Shown here piece after piece: positions 1 through 8,801 of a stretch of 64,000 nucleotides of DNA. The stretch covers positions 545,610-609,609 of the forward strand of contig NZ_JAAXOX010000002.1 in assembly GCF_012396125.1 (NCBI RefSeq), read 5' to 3'. Origin of the DNA: Cellulomonas denverensis. Lineage in GTDB: Bacteria; Actinomycetota; Actinomycetes; Actinomycetales; Cellulomonadaceae. The position numbers and the translations under genes are program-made. The notes under the pieces are model-generated. The model was not told where the DNA came from. It made no database searches and saw only the letters and a list, made by a program, of their open reading frames with translations. The first letter of the stretch is position 1. Each line of letters starts with the position of its first letter.

Positions 1-49
1 CCCCGGCGGCGCGAACCTCCGGTGGACCCGGCGGACCGGGGTGCGCGGG

Positions 50-748
50 TCAGCCCCGGCGCACGCCCAGCCAGTCGAGCAGTGCGGTGGGATCGGCGGC
101 GGACATCCCGCCGCGGATCAGCAGGTCGGCGTCCTCGAACCGGGGGTCCAGCGGGTCGGTCACCGAGGGGATCGCGAGGCAGCTCATCCCGGCGGCCCTG
201 GCGGCCAGCACCCCGGGCACCGCGTCCTCGATCACCACGCAGCGCTCCGGCGGCACCCCGAGCCGGTCGGCGGCGGCCAGGAACACGTCCGGGGCGGGTT
301 TGCCGGCGGCGACCTGGTCCACGGAGACCCGGACCGGCAGCAGGTCGGCCAGGCCCACCGTGCGCAGGGCGTTGTCGATGGCGTCGGCCGGCGACCCGGA
401 GGCGACAGCCATCGGCATCCCGGCCTCGGCCAGGGCGCGGACCAGGGCGGTGGTCGGGGCGAAGGGTCGCAGACCGGGCAGCAGTTCGGCCACCAGCTCC
501 ATCTTGCGGGCGGTCCAGGCCGGCAGGTCGGCGTCGATGCCGAAGTGATCGGCCAGGGCGGCCAGCACCTCGGTGCCGCCCAGCCCGATGAATCCGGCCT
601 TCACCTCCGCGGTGAGCTCGGCACCGTGTTCGGCCAGCAGCCGGCGCTCGGCCTCGAACAGCAGGCCCTCGCTGTCGACCAGGACCCCGTCCAGGTCCCA
701 GAGCACCGCGGCCACCTCGCCCTCCGGGTACCGCTGCTGTGCGTCCAT
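50..748 (-). CDS. HAD-superfamily sugar phosphatase / beta-phosphoglucomutase-like hydrolase
   Basis: The protein (232 aa from the chosen start) opens with the HAD motif I DLDGVLVDSE, in which the two Asp are the nucleophile and acid/base. A later VVIEDAVPGVLAARAAGM segment matches the motif III/IV region that binds Mg. The helical cap between them fits the beta-PGM/GPH subfamily, which acts on small sugar phosphates; the substrate cannot be told from sequence. The start is the ATG at 748 because GAGGGAG lies 7 nt upstream, whereas the open frame runs further upstream without a site. It faces the DUF2231 gene divergently across about 115 bp that contain a perfect 7-bp inverted repeat. Confidence 0.88.
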   Translation of the reverse strand: MDAQQRYPEGEVAAVLWDLDGVLVDSEGLLFEAERRLLAEHGAELTAEVKAGFIGLGGTEVLAALADHFGIDADLPAWTARKMELVAELLPGLRPFAPTTALVRALAEAGMPMAVASGSPADAIDNALRTVGLADLLPVRVSVDQVAAGKPAPDVFLAAADRLGVPPERCVVIEDAVPGVLAARAAGMSCLAIPSVTDPLDPRFEDADLLIRGGMSAADPTALLDWLGVRRG

Positions 749-780
749 CGTCACTCCCTCGTGCGCTCCGTACCCCAAAC

Positions 781-796
781 CCTACCAGATGGTAGG
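781..796. promoter_or_regulatory. 16-bp palindrome in the divergent promoter region
   Basis: CCTACCA-GA-TGGTAGG is a perfect inverted repeat with 7-bp arms and a 2-bp centre. It sits 32 bp upstream of the HAD start and about 68 bp upstream of the DUF2231 start. The geometry suits a dimeric repressor, but no cognate regulator is adjacent. Confidence 0.4.
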
Positions 797-863
797 TGTG
801 TCGAGATGCGCAGATCCGGCGGTTCGGCGACGCTCGAGACCTCGCCAGCCCCCGGAGGTCCCG

Positions 864-1433
864 ATGCCCCAGCACGACACCGCCACCCCGCTCCCCGGCC
901 GCCTGGCCGAGACCCTGGAGCACGCCGAAGCCCTCGACCCGGGCGTCGAGCGGCTGGCGGCGGTCAGCCGTCCGCTGCTCGCCCACCGGGGCGTGGCCGA
1001 GCTGTTGCAGGGCCGCCCGCTCGGCCACGCGGCCCATCCGCTGCTCACCGACCTGCCGCTCGGGCTGTGGCTGAGCAGCGTCACCCTCGACCTGACCGGC
1101 GGCCGCGACACCCGCGCCGCCGCGGACCGGCTGCTCGGGCTCGGCGTGCTGAGCGTGCTGCCAGTGACCCTGACCGGGTTGGCCGACTGGGCGCTGGGCG
1201 ACCAGCGGGTGCGACGGGTCGGGGTGGTGCACGCCGGGCTGAACTCGGTGGCCACCACCGGCTTCGCCACCTCCTGGCTGCTGCGCCGCCGCGGGCACCG
1301 GACGGCGGGCGTGGTCACCTCGCTGCTGGCGGCCGGAGCGCTGGGCGCGGCGGGCTTCCTGGGTGGCCACCTAGCCTTCCGCCGGCAGTCACCCAGACCC
1401 GATGCCGCCGACCCCGGCGCCACTCACTCCTGA
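864..1433 (+). CDS. DUF2231-family integral membrane protein
   Basis: This 189-aa protein has a soluble N-terminus of about 60 residues, then four hydrophobic segments (near residues 65-80, 93-112, 128-145 and 150-175). The GHAAHPLLTDLPLGLW stretch carries the conserved HxxHPxLTxxPxG signature of DUF2231 proteins. Such proteins are common in actinobacteria; their histidines suggest metal or heme binding, but the function is unknown. GGAGG at 854-858, 5 nt before the ATG at 864, fixes the start. The upstream part of the long open frame has no ribosome binding site and lies over the divergent promoter. Confidence 0.85.
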   Translation: MPQHDTATPLPGRLAETLEHAEALDPGVERLAAVSRPLLAHRGVAELLQGRPLGHAAHPLLTDLPLGLWLSSVTLDLTGGRDTRAAADRLLGLGVLSVLPVTLTGLADWALGDQRVRRVGVVHAGLNSVATTGFATSWLLRRRGHRTAGVVTSLLAAGALGAAGFLGGHLAFRRQSPRPDAADPGATHS

Positions 1434-1573
1434 GGCTCGACCACCCGGGTCCGGCGACACACGGTGCGTCGATTTCTGTGACAGGTCACCGGCCACCTAC
1501 CCTCTGACCAGCGCGGTACCAGGGGGTCGGGCCAAGGCCCCTCGGGATCGCACCAGCACGAGGGCCGCCACCA

Positions 1574-2197
1574 TTGTCGGAGCTGAACCACCCACCCCAG
1601 ACACCCGGGATTGGCACCCCGACGGGTGCCTACCGACTCGACCCGCACACCGGCGCCTGGTGGTGGTCGGAGCCGGTGTACACCATCCACGGCTTCACCG
1701 CCGGTGACGTCGTCCCCACCACCGATCTCCTGCTCGCCCACGCCCACCCCGGCGATCGCCCCGAGCTCGCCACGCTGCTGGCCGACCCCCCGCCTGCGCT
1801 CAGCGTCGCCTACCGGATGATCGACGCCACCGACCGGGAGCGCCTGTGCGTGCTGGTCGGCGAGCGCCGGTCCGGCGAACTGCACGGCTACCTGGTCGAC
1901 CTCACCGATCTGGTGGACCGGTACGGCCAGGCGGTGGCGACCTCCGCGATCGCCGCGGCCGCCACCTCCCGGTCGGTGATCGAGCAGGCCGTCGGCGCCG
2001 TCGCCTTCAGCCAGCAGACCGACCCGCCGGCCGCCTTCGCTCTGCTCCGGGCCGCGTCGATGGACGCGAACATCCCGATCCGGGCACTGGCCACCGCGAT
2101 CGTGGAGGCGCTGCCCGAACTCGGCGCCGATGCCGAGCGGGTGCGGCGGTTCCTGGCGGAGCTGCGCAAGCCGGACCGGGCCACCGCCGACGACTGA
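1574..2197 (+). CDS. PAS-ANTAR domain regulator
   Basis: The 207-aa protein has a PAS-like N-terminal half (about residues 18-115; GAYRLDPHTGAWWWSEPVY matches the start of a PAS_3 fold). The C-terminal half is ANTAR-like (about 130-195), with the typical SRSVIEQAVGAVAF helix and ALLRAASMDANIPIRALA segment. ANTAR domains bind paired hexaloop RNA hairpins and act as antiterminators, so this is probably a sensor coupled to RNA binding; the signal is unknown. The start is a TTG with GAGGG (1560-1564) 9 nt upstream, which is less secure than an ATG. The gene ends only 6 bp from the convergent lysX stop. Confidence 0.8.
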   Translation: MSELNHPPQTPGIGTPTGAYRLDPHTGAWWWSEPVYTIHGFTAGDVVPTTDLLLAHAHPGDRPELATLLADPPPALSVAYRMIDATDRERLCVLVGERRSGELHGYLVDLTDLVDRYGQAVATSAIAAAATSRSVIEQAVGAVAFSQQTDPPAAFALLRAASMDANIPIRALATAIVEALPELGADAERVRRFLAELRKPDRATADD

Positions 2198-2203
2198 CGC
2201 CGG

Positions 2204-5200
2204 TCACCCCCGCCGGTGCGGCTTGAGGAACGGGAAGGCCAGGGTCTCGCGGATCGACGCCCCGATCAGCATCATGTAGACCCGGTCCACCCCGATGCCG
2301 AGCCCACCGGTGGGCGGCATGCCGAACTCCAGCGCGGACAGGAAGTCCTCGTCCACCTCCATCGCCTCCGGGTCACCGGCGGCGGCCAGCAACGACTGCT
2401 GGGTCAGGCGTTCGCGCTGGTCGACCGGGTCGATCAGCTCGGAGTAGGCGGTGCCCAGTTCGGCGCCGAAGGCGACCAGGTCCCAGCGTTCGGCCAGCCG
2501 GGGGTCGCGCCGGTGCACCCGGGTCAGCGGTGAGGTCTCGACCGGGAAGTCGGTGTAGAAGGTGGGGGCGACGGTGCTGCCCTCGACCAGCCGGTCGTAC
2601 AGCTCATTGACCACCGCGCCGTGGCTCTCCTCCGGCCCGACCTCGATCCCGGCGCCCGCGCACAGCCGCCACAGTGCGGGCAGCGGGGTGTCCGGGGTGA
2701 CCTCGGCGCCGACCGCCCGGGACACCGCCTCGTGCACGGTCACCACCGGCCACTGCCCGTCCAGCCGCACCACCGTGCCGTCCTGCCGCCGGGAGACCGG
2801 CTCGCCGTGCACCGCGAGCGCCGCCGCCACGATCAGCTCCTGGGTCAGGTGCCGCATCGTGGTGTAGTCGCCGAAGGCCTGGTACGCCTCCAGCGAGGTG
2901 AACTCCGGGTTGTGGGTGGAGTCGGCGCCCTCGTTGCGGAAGTTGCGGCCCAGCTCGAACACCCGCTCCACCCCGCCGATCGCGAGCTGCTTGAGGAACA
3001 GCTCCGGTGCGATCCGCAGGTACAGGTCCATGTCGTAGGCGTTGATGTGGGTGCGGAACGGCCGGGCGTTGGCGCCGCCGTGCACCCGCTGCAGGATCGG
3101 GGTCTCCACCTCGGCGAACCCGCGGTCGACCAGCGCGGTCCGCAGGGCGTGCACCGCCCGGGAGCGGCCGCGCAGGGTGGTGCTGGCGGCGGTGTCCAGC
3201 GCCAGGTCGATGTGCCGCAGCCGCAGCCGGGTCTCCGGGTCGGCCAGGCCGCGCCGCTTGTCCGGCGGCGCCTTGAGCGACTTGGCGGCCATGGTCCAGG
3301 CGTGGGCCAGGACGCTGAGCTCGCCGGTGTGGCTGTGACCGACGGTGCCGGTGACGCTCACGTGGTCGGCCAGGTCGACCGTCCGGCGCCAGAGCGCCAG
3401 GTCCGCGCCCCCGTCCGCGGCCAGCACCACCTGGCGCTCGGTGTTCTCCTCCCGGAGCACGGCGAAGCAGACCCCGCCCAGGTTGCGCATCCGGACGATC
3501 CGGCCGGACACCGACACCGTCCGGCCGGCCAGCTCCGGACCAACCTCGGCCAGCGGGTGGGTGCGCGGGACCTGGACCGGGTAGGCGGGCATCCCTGCGT
3601 CGGCCAGCCGGTCGAGCTTGGCCCGGCGGGCGCGTTCCTGGTCGGTGAGCCGCGGGGCGGGCACCTCCAGCGCGAGCAGCCGGGCCTCCTGCTCCCGGAC
3701 CGCCTCGCCCAGCGCCCGCTCCTGCTCCGGGGTGGGCGCCGATCCGCCGGAGCCACCGAACCAGGCCGGGACGAACCCCTCCGCCTGCCCGGCGGCCAGG
3801 GTGACCGAGGTGAACTGGGCCGGGGCGGCGTAGCACAGGTACCGGGTCTGCCAGCGCGGACCGTACTTCTGGTTCGAGCGGTAGAGCTGGTCCAGCTGCC
3901 ACCAGCGGGAGGCGAACAGGATCGCCCGCCGGCCCAGTCGTTGCAGCGGGCCGGCGGCCACCGACTCGCCCTGTTCGATGATCCCGCGGAACATCGCGAA
4001 GTTCAGCGACACCCGGTCCACGGCGATGGACGGGCCCTCGGTGGCGAGGGTGGTGATCATCAGCTCGGTGACGCCCGGCACCGCCTCCGGGGCGCGGCGC
4101 ATGTAGTCCAGCGATGCCCCGCGCCGGCCCCACGGCACGAAGGTGAGCAGTCCCCGGGGGTGCCCGTCCCGGTCGTGGGCGGTCACCACCAGCACCCGGG
4201 GGTCGCGCGGGCTGCCCAGGCGTTCGGAGGCCATCGAGAAGCCGCGTTCGTCCTCGCCGTGCCGCCAGGTCTCAGCATCCCGGGCCAGCTCGGCCAGTTC
4301 CTCGGCCGGGATGTCGCCCTGCCGGCGGATCCGGACCGTGTAGCCCTCGCGCTGCGGGCGGGCGACCGCGTGACGGACCGGGCGCATCGCCGGTCGGGAC
4401 AGATCGAAGTCCCGGGCCTCCAGGATGGCCTCGTCCCCCATGGTGAGCACCGCCAGCCCGGCGTCCCGGTACGCCCGGGCGCCGCGTTCGCCCGCGGACA
4501 GCACCCCGGGCGCCCAGCCGTGCCGGCGGGCGTGCGCCAGGGTGCGCTCGATCGCGTCCGGCCAGGAGCCGGGGTCGCCGAGCGGGTCGCCGGCCGCCAG
4601 CAGCACCCCGCTGACCACCCGGTAGGACACCGCGGCCCGGCCGTCGGCGGAGAACACCGCGGAGCGGTCGTCCCGGGTGGCGAAGTACTCCAGCGAGTCC
4701 CCGCCCGGGAACTCCAGCAGCAGCCGCCGGACCGCCAGCTCCTCGGCCGGGTCGCGCACCCGGTCCCGCGGCCCGGTGCGCAGGAAGACCACCGCCGCCG
4801 CGAGCAGCCCCAGGCCGCTGATCACCCCGCCGACCCAGCCCAGCCAGACCGGGGCGTTGCCGTCGATGGCGAACGGCTCCTCGTGCGGGGACAGCCCGAG
4901 CGCGAGGCTCAGCCCCCAGCCCAGTCGCTGCCACTGTGCCTCCAGCGTGGTCGGCACCACCTGGAGCAGCGCCCAGACCACGCCGGTCGCGGTCAGCACT
5001 CCCCCGGCCAGCACCGCCGTGGCCCGCCACCAGGCACCGGGGGCGATCCGGGCCGGGAACGCCCGGCGGGCCGCGATCAGCAGCACGGTGAGCACCACCC
5101 CGGCGACCGCACCCGCCCAGGCGGTCCAGCGCACCCCGTCCAGCACCCCCGCTGCGGGGTCGGCCAGGTCGAGCGCCAACGCGAGCAGCATCACGGCCGC

Positions 5201-5482
5201 GGACGGCACCTGCCAGACCAGGATCACGAACCACAGTGCGAGCCGGCGACGGCGCAGGAACCCGCTGGCGACCAGACCGACCACCACGGCGGAGAACAGG
5301 GTCGGCATCGCCGGGATGTTCAGCACCGACAGCACGTCGGCCAGCGGTCGTTCCACCTCCCGCCCGACCGGCCGGACCACCAGGCCGACCAGCAACCAGA
5401 CCGCGTAGAACTGCAACACCCGCCCACCCCACCGGGCGACGGTCTCCGCCCAGGCGGGTGCTGGTCTGCGGTCGTCGGTCAT
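2204..5482 (-). CDS. lysX: bifunctional lysylphosphatidylglycerol synthetase / lysyl-tRNA synthetase
   Basis: This 1092-aa protein fuses an MprF-like membrane half to a class II lysyl-tRNA synthetase, as in mycobacterial LysX. About six transmembrane segments occupy residues 20-245. A DUF2156 aminoacyl-PG transferase domain follows (about 255-570), then an OB-fold anticodon-binding domain (near 650) and a synthetase core with motif 1 (FAEVETPILQ, about 790), motif 2 (RNFRNEG, about 845) and motif 3 (GLGIGVDRVYM, about 1062). It charges tRNA-Lys and transfers lysine to phosphatidylglycerol, lowering membrane negative charge and raising resistance to cationic peptides. The ATG at 5482 overlaps the stop of the upstream hydrolase (ATGA), so the frame's 38-residue upstream extension is rejected. 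Confidence 0.95.
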   Translation of the reverse strand: MTDDRRPAPAWAETVARWGGRVLQFYAVWLLVGLVVRPVGREVERPLADVLSVLNIPAMPTLFSAVVVGLVASGFLRRRRLALWFVILVWQVPSAAVMLLALALDLADPAAGVLDGVRWTAWAGAVAGVVLTVLLIAARRAFPARIAPGAWWRATAVLAGGVLTATGVVWALLQVVPTTLEAQWQRLGWGLSLALGLSPHEEPFAIDGNAPVWLGWVGGVISGLGLLAAAVVFLRTGPRDRVRDPAEELAVRRLLLEFPGGDSLEYFATRDDRSAVFSADGRAAVSYRVVSGVLLAAGDPLGDPGSWPDAIERTLAHARRHGWAPGVLSAGERGARAYRDAGLAVLTMGDEAILEARDFDLSRPAMRPVRHAVARPQREGYTVRIRRQGDIPAEELAELARDAETWRHGEDERGFSMASERLGSPRDPRVLVVTAHDRDGHPRGLLTFVPWGRRGASLDYMRRAPEAVPGVTELMITTLATEGPSIAVDRVSLNFAMFRGIIEQGESVAAGPLQRLGRRAILFASRWWQLDQLYRSNQKYGPRWQTRYLCYAAPAQFTSVTLAAGQAEGFVPAWFGGSGGSAPTPEQERALGEAVREQEARLLALEVPAPRLTDQERARRAKLDRLADAGMPAYPVQVPRTHPLAEVGPELAGRTVSVSGRIVRMRNLGGVCFAVLREENTERQVVLAADGGADLALWRRTVDLADHVSVTGTVGHSHTGELSVLAHAWTMAAKSLKAPPDKRRGLADPETRLRLRHIDLALDTAASTTLRGRSRAVHALRTALVDRGFAEVETPILQRVHGGANARPFRTHINAYDMDLYLRIAPELFLKQLAIGGVERVFELGRNFRNEGADSTHNPEFTSLEAYQAFGDYTTMRHLTQELIVAAALAVHGEPVSRRQDGTVVRLDGQWPVVTVHEAVSRAVGAEVTPDTPLPALWRLCAGAGIEVGPEESHGAVVNELYDRLVEGSTVAPTFYTDFPVETSPLTRVHRRDPRLAERWDLVAFGAELGTAYSELIDPVDQRERLTQQSLLAAAGDPEAMEVDEDFLSALEFGMPPTGGLGIGVDRVYMMLIGASIRETLAFPFLKPHRRG

Positions 5483-6501
5483 TCCCGGCCCCCCTCGTCG
5501 AGCAGCAGAGCGAGCCGCTGCTCCGCGTACCGCAGAGCCTCCCGCATCAGCGCGATCGCCGCCCACCAACTGTGCCCGTACCCGGGTAGTGCGCACACCC
5601 GGGTGTCCACCCCCCGGGCGGCCAGGCGTACGCCCAGGTCATGGGCGGTGCGGCCGACCTCGCGACGGAATTCGCGGGTGCCGTAGCCGAGGAACACCCC
5701 CGTGCGGTCCGGGAGCGGGATGGTGTCGGCGTAGGTGCTCGGGGTGTGCGCCGCGATGAGTGCCGGGTCGCCGAGCTGATGGCGTCCGCCCAGCCCTGGG
5801 TGCCCGTACGGCAGCAACGACAGCAATGTCGACCACAGCTGCGGGTGCCGCAGCCCCTGGTCCAGCGTGCCGAAGCCACCGGCGGACATCCCGGCCAGCA
5901 CCCGGCCCTCGGGACGGCGGTCGACCGGCAGGTGGTCGTTCACCCAGTCCTGCACCGGCCCGGTCAGGAAGGTCTCCACCTGCGAGCCGCCCCGCGAGGA
6001 GTTCAGGCAGGACGACTCGTAGGTGCCCCAGGCGTTCAGGTCCGGGGTGACCACCACCACCGGACGCAGCTCGCCGGCCGCGATCAGCTCGTCCAGCAGC
6101 CCGCCGAGGCCGGCCACGAACCAGTCCGCCCCGGTGCCGGGTGAGCCGTGCAGCACGGTGACCACCGGGTAGCGCACGGCGCCCGAGTCGTCGAAGCCGG
6201 GCGGGGTGTAGACCCAGGCCACCGGCGCCGGGATCCGCAGCCCGCGATCGACCGGGATCCGCACCCGCGCCAGCCCACCGCGCGCCGGGTCGGCGGCACC
6301 CAGCGGCGGCCGCCCGGTGCCCAGCCCGAGCCGCAGCCGCACCGCCCCGGCGTCGGGCAGATAGCCGGTCAACCGGTTCGCCCCGATCCCGGTGGCCAGC
6401 AGCGCCGCACCCCCGGCCAGCACGGGCCGCCGCCGGGTCAGCACCGCACCCCCGCACAGGCCCGCCACCGTCCACCACGAGGCCACCGGACTGCGACCCA
6501 T
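5479..6501 (-). CDS. alpha/beta hydrolase (putative esterase), translationally coupled to lysX
   Basis: The 340-aa protein starts with a hydrophobic membrane-anchor region (about residues 8-45), so the catalytic part is likely extracytoplasmic. The core is an esterase-D/antigen-85-like alpha/beta hydrolase: VTVLHGSPGT oxyanion region, nucleophile elbow GMSAGGFG (Ser near 205) and GYGHSWW with the catalytic His near 308. AGGAGG lies about 7 nt before the ATG at 6501. Its stop overlaps the lysX start by 4 nt. Elsewhere, aminoacyl-phosphatidylglycerol hydrolases are encoded beside the synthase, so removing lysine from lysyl-PG is a reasonable inference. A general lipid or mycolyl-type esterase is the alternative. 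Confidence 0.85.
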   Translation of the reverse strand: MGRSPVASWWTVAGLCGGAVLTRRRPVLAGGAALLATGIGANRLTGYLPDAGAVRLRLGLGTGRPPLGAADPARGGLARVRIPVDRGLRIPAPVAWVYTPPGFDDSGAVRYPVVTVLHGSPGTGADWFVAGLGGLLDELIAAGELRPVVVVTPDLNAWGTYESSCLNSSRGGSQVETFLTGPVQDWVNDHLPVDRRPEGRVLAGMSAGGFGTLDQGLRHPQLWSTLLSLLPYGHPGLGGRHQLGDPALIAAHTPSTYADTIPLPDRTGVFLGYGTREFRREVGRTAHDLGVRLAARGVDTRVCALPGYGHSWWAAIALMREALRYAEQRLALLLDEGGRE

Positions 6502-6575
6502 CCCCCGACCTCCTGCCGAACCCGAGCCTCCATCGTGCCGCAGCCGGTAGCGTCCGGAGCAGGACCACCCGGATC

Positions 6576-6581
6576 AGGAGG
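6576..6581 (+). promoter_or_regulatory. strong ribosome binding site AGGAGG
   Basis: A consensus Shine-Dalgarno 7 nt before the ATG at 6589 fixes the start of the DMT transporter inside a much longer open frame. Confidence 0.85.
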
Positions 6582-6588
6582 AACCGCC

Positions 6589-7386
6589 ATGGTGATCGCC
6601 CTGGGCGCGGCGGTGCTGGCCGCGATCGGCTACGGGGCGTCGACGCTGATGCAGGCGGTCGCCACCCGGCGCGCCCACGGGCTGGCGGTGATCCGTCAAC
6701 CGCTGGTGCTGGGCGGGTTCGTGGTGGACGGCGTGGCCTGGCTGCTGTCGCTGCTCGCGCTGGACCGGCTGCCGCTGTTCGTGGTGCAGGCGATCCTGGC
6801 GGCGCAGCTGGTGGTGGTCGTGCTGCTGGCCGGCCGGCTGCTCGGGGTCCGGCTGCGCCGGGTGGACCGGGTGGCGGTGGTGGTGACCATCGCGGCGCTG
6901 GTGGTGCTGGCCGCCGGGTCCGGGGAGCAACCCGCGGTCACCCCGCCGGCGGGCTTCGTCACCGGCTGCTTCGTGGCGGCCGGGGTGCTGGTGGTGCTCC
7001 TGCTCGCCGGGTACCGGCGCGGCCACCCGCTGCTGCTGGCCGCGATCGGTGGGCTCGGCTACTCGCTGGCCGCGATCGCCGCCCGCGGCGCCCATGCCTC
7101 CGGCGACCTGCTGGACACGGTGCTGCAACCGCTGGCAGCGGTGATCGTGGTCGGCGGGGTGATCGGCACCCTCGGCTACCTGCGGGCGCTGGAGCGCGGC
7201 CCGGTCGGCGGGGCGGCGGCGACCAGCTCGGTGCTGGAGGTGGTGGTGCCGGGGGTGGTCGGGCTGGCGGTGCTCGGCGACGCGGTCCGGGCCGGCTGGG
7301 CGATCCCGGCCGCCGTGGCGGGGGTGCTGGCGGTGGCGAGCTGTGTGGTGCTCGCGGTCAGCCCGGCGAATCAGGAGGCCGGCTGA
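6589..7386 (+). CDS. DMT/EamA-family membrane transporter
   Basis: A 265-aa, almost entirely hydrophobic protein with eight to ten transmembrane segments and short basic loops (ATRRAH, GVRLRRVDR). It has the two-repeat layout of the drug/metabolite transporter superfamily, and the GYLRALERGPVGGAA stretch resembles the EamA hairpin near the seventh helix. It probably exports a small metabolite; the substrate is unknown. AGGAGG 7 nt upstream supports the ATG at 6589. The gene diverges from the lysX-linked hydrolase and its last 16 bp overlap the convergent RNA methyltransferase gene. Confidence 0.8.
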   Translation: MVIALGAAVLAAIGYGASTLMQAVATRRAHGLAVIRQPLVLGGFVVDGVAWLLSLLALDRLPLFVVQAILAAQLVVVVLLAGRLLGVRLRRVDRVAVVVTIAALVVLAAGSGEQPAVTPPAGFVTGCFVAAGVLVVLLLAGYRRGHPLLLAAIGGLGYSLAAIAARGAHASGDLLDTVLQPLAAVIVVGGVIGTLGYLRALERGPVGGAAATSSVLEVVVPGVVGLAVLGDAVRAGWAIPAAVAGVLAVASCVVLAVSPANQEAG

Positions 7387-8210
7387 GCCACCCGGGTCGC
7401 CCAGGTCGCCACGGCCACCGCGGAGGCCACGTTCAGCGAATCCACCCCACCGGCCATCGGGATCCGCACCGTCGCGTCACAGGCCGCGATGGTCTGCCGC
7501 TTGAGCCCGTCGCCCTCGGTGCCGAAGACGGTCGCCAGTTGCTCCGGCGGGTCCGCGGCCAGGTCGTCCAGGCTGATCGAGTCGTCGTCCAGTGCCAGCG
7601 CCGCCACGGTGAACCCGGCCGCGTGCAGCTGCTCGATCCCGCCGGGCCAGCTGTCCAGCCGGGTCCACGGCACCTGGAACACGGTGCCCATCGACACCCG
7701 GATCGCCCGGCGGTACAGCGGATCGGCGCAGGACGGGGTGACCAGCACCGCATCGACGCCCATCGCCGCGCAGGCCCGCATCGCCGCCCCGACGTTGGTG
7801 TGATCGACAATGTCCTCCAGCACCACCACCCGGCGCGCCCCCGCCAGCACCTGGTCGACCGGCGGCAGCACCGGGCGGTGCATCGATGCCAGGGCGCCGC
7901 GGTGCACGTGGAAGCCGGTGATCGCCTCCAGCACCGCCGGTTCGGCGACGTACACCGGCACCGGGTCGCCACCGTCGCCGTACCCGGCCAGCATCGCCTC
8001 CAGATCCGGTAGCCAACGCGGCGAGACCAGCACCGACCGGGGCCGGTGACCCGCCTCCAGCGCCCGGGCCAGCACGGTGGAGCTCTCCGCGATGTACAAG
8101 CCCTTGGCCGGTTCGTGCTTGGAGCGCAGGGCGACGTCGGTCAGCCGGACATAGTCGGCGAGCCGCTCGTCGCCGGGGTCGGTCAGCGGCAGGATCTCGA
8201 ACGCGGGCAC
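7371..8210 (-). CDS. TrmH-family (SPOUT) RNA 2'-O-methyltransferase
   Basis: The 279-aa protein has an N-terminal L30e-like RNA-binding domain (about residues 20-105) and a SPOUT trefoil-knot methylase. Motif 1 is VVVLEDIVDHTNVGAAMR (Asn binding the 2'-OH), motif 2 is FGTEGDGL and motif 3 is SLNVASAVAVATW. It uses S-adenosylmethionine to methylate a ribose in rRNA or tRNA; the target cannot be named. The start is GTG 8210, chosen because the protein begins VPAFEILPL as in homologues and GGGAG lies about 9 nt upstream. A divergent gene begins 36 bp away, and the 3' end overlaps the DMT transporter gene. Confidence 0.88.
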   Translation of the reverse strand: MPAFEILPLTDPGDERLADYVRLTDVALRSKHEPAKGLYIAESSTVLARALEAGHRPRSVLVSPRWLPDLEAMLAGYGDGGDPVPVYVAEPAVLEAITGFHVHRGALASMHRPVLPPVDQVLAGARRVVVLEDIVDHTNVGAAMRACAAMGVDAVLVTPSCADPLYRRAIRVSMGTVFQVPWTRLDSWPGGIEQLHAAGFTVAALALDDDSISLDDLAADPPEQLATVFGTEGDGLKRQTIAACDATVRIPMAGGVDSLNVASAVAVATWATRVAQPAS

Positions 8211-8246
8211 CCGGCCATTCTCCCTGGTGTGCGGGACACTGCGGAC

Positions 8247-8783
8247 ATGACACTCGATCCGCACGGCCGCCCCGAACCCCCGCTCGCCGCCGACGAGGCG
8301 ACCATGCTGCTGGCCTACCTCGACTACCACCGGGCCACCCTGGACTGGAAGACCCGCGGGCTGGACCCGGCCGGGCTGGCCACCACCGTCGGGCGGTCCA
8401 CCATGACCCTGGGCGGCCTGCTGGCCCACCTGGCCTACGTCGAGGACTCCTGGATCACCTGGCGGCTGCGCGGCGAACCGGCGCCGGAGCCGTGGACGGA
8501 CGTGGACTGGGAGGCGGACATCGACTACGACTGGCACCTGTCGCGCACGCTGCGCCCGGCCCAGCTGCGTGAGCTGTGGGACACCTCGGTGCAGCGCTCG
8601 CGGGCCGCGGTCGAGCTCGCCCTGGCCGAGGACGGGCTGGACGCGCCGGTGCGGCGACCGTGGTCCGACGGCCGGGCGCCGACGCTGCGCTGGGTGCTGG
8701 TGCACCTGGTCGAGGAGTACGCCCGGCACAACGGGCACGCGGACCTGCTGCGCGAGCAGGCGGACGGGCAGGTGGGCGAGTAG
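8247..8783 (+). CDS. DinB-like / DUF664 family protein
   Basis: The 178-aa protein begins with a four-helix-bundle pattern typical of the DinB/YfiT-like superfamily (DUF664 branch): LLAYLDYHRATLDWKTRGLD, then TLGGLLAHLAYVEDSWI and a C-terminal LVHLVEEYARHNGHADLLRE. The three metal-ligand histidines of the family are visible at LAHLA, HLVEEYARH and NGHAD. Members are metal-dependent thiol transferases or uncharacterised stress proteins, so the specific role is open. A GACACT hexamer six nt before the ATG, with no Shine-Dalgarno, is weakly consistent with a leaderless transcript. Confidence 0.8.
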   Translation: MTLDPHGRPEPPLAADEATMLLAYLDYHRATLDWKTRGLDPAGLATTVGRSTMTLGGLLAHLAYVEDSWITWRLRGEPAPEPWTDVDWEADIDYDWHLSRTLRPAQLRELWDTSVQRSRAAVELALAEDGLDAPVRRPWSDGRAPTLRWVLVHLVEEYARHNGHADLLREQADGQVGE

Positions 8784-8801
8784 GTCACGACAGCGGGGAG
8801 G

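Noticed and set aside
2621..5686. A 1021-codon open frame on the plus strand across lysX
   Set aside because: It is antisense to a clear two-domain LysX and made of His/Gln/Pro/Arg filler typical of GC-rich frame shadows.
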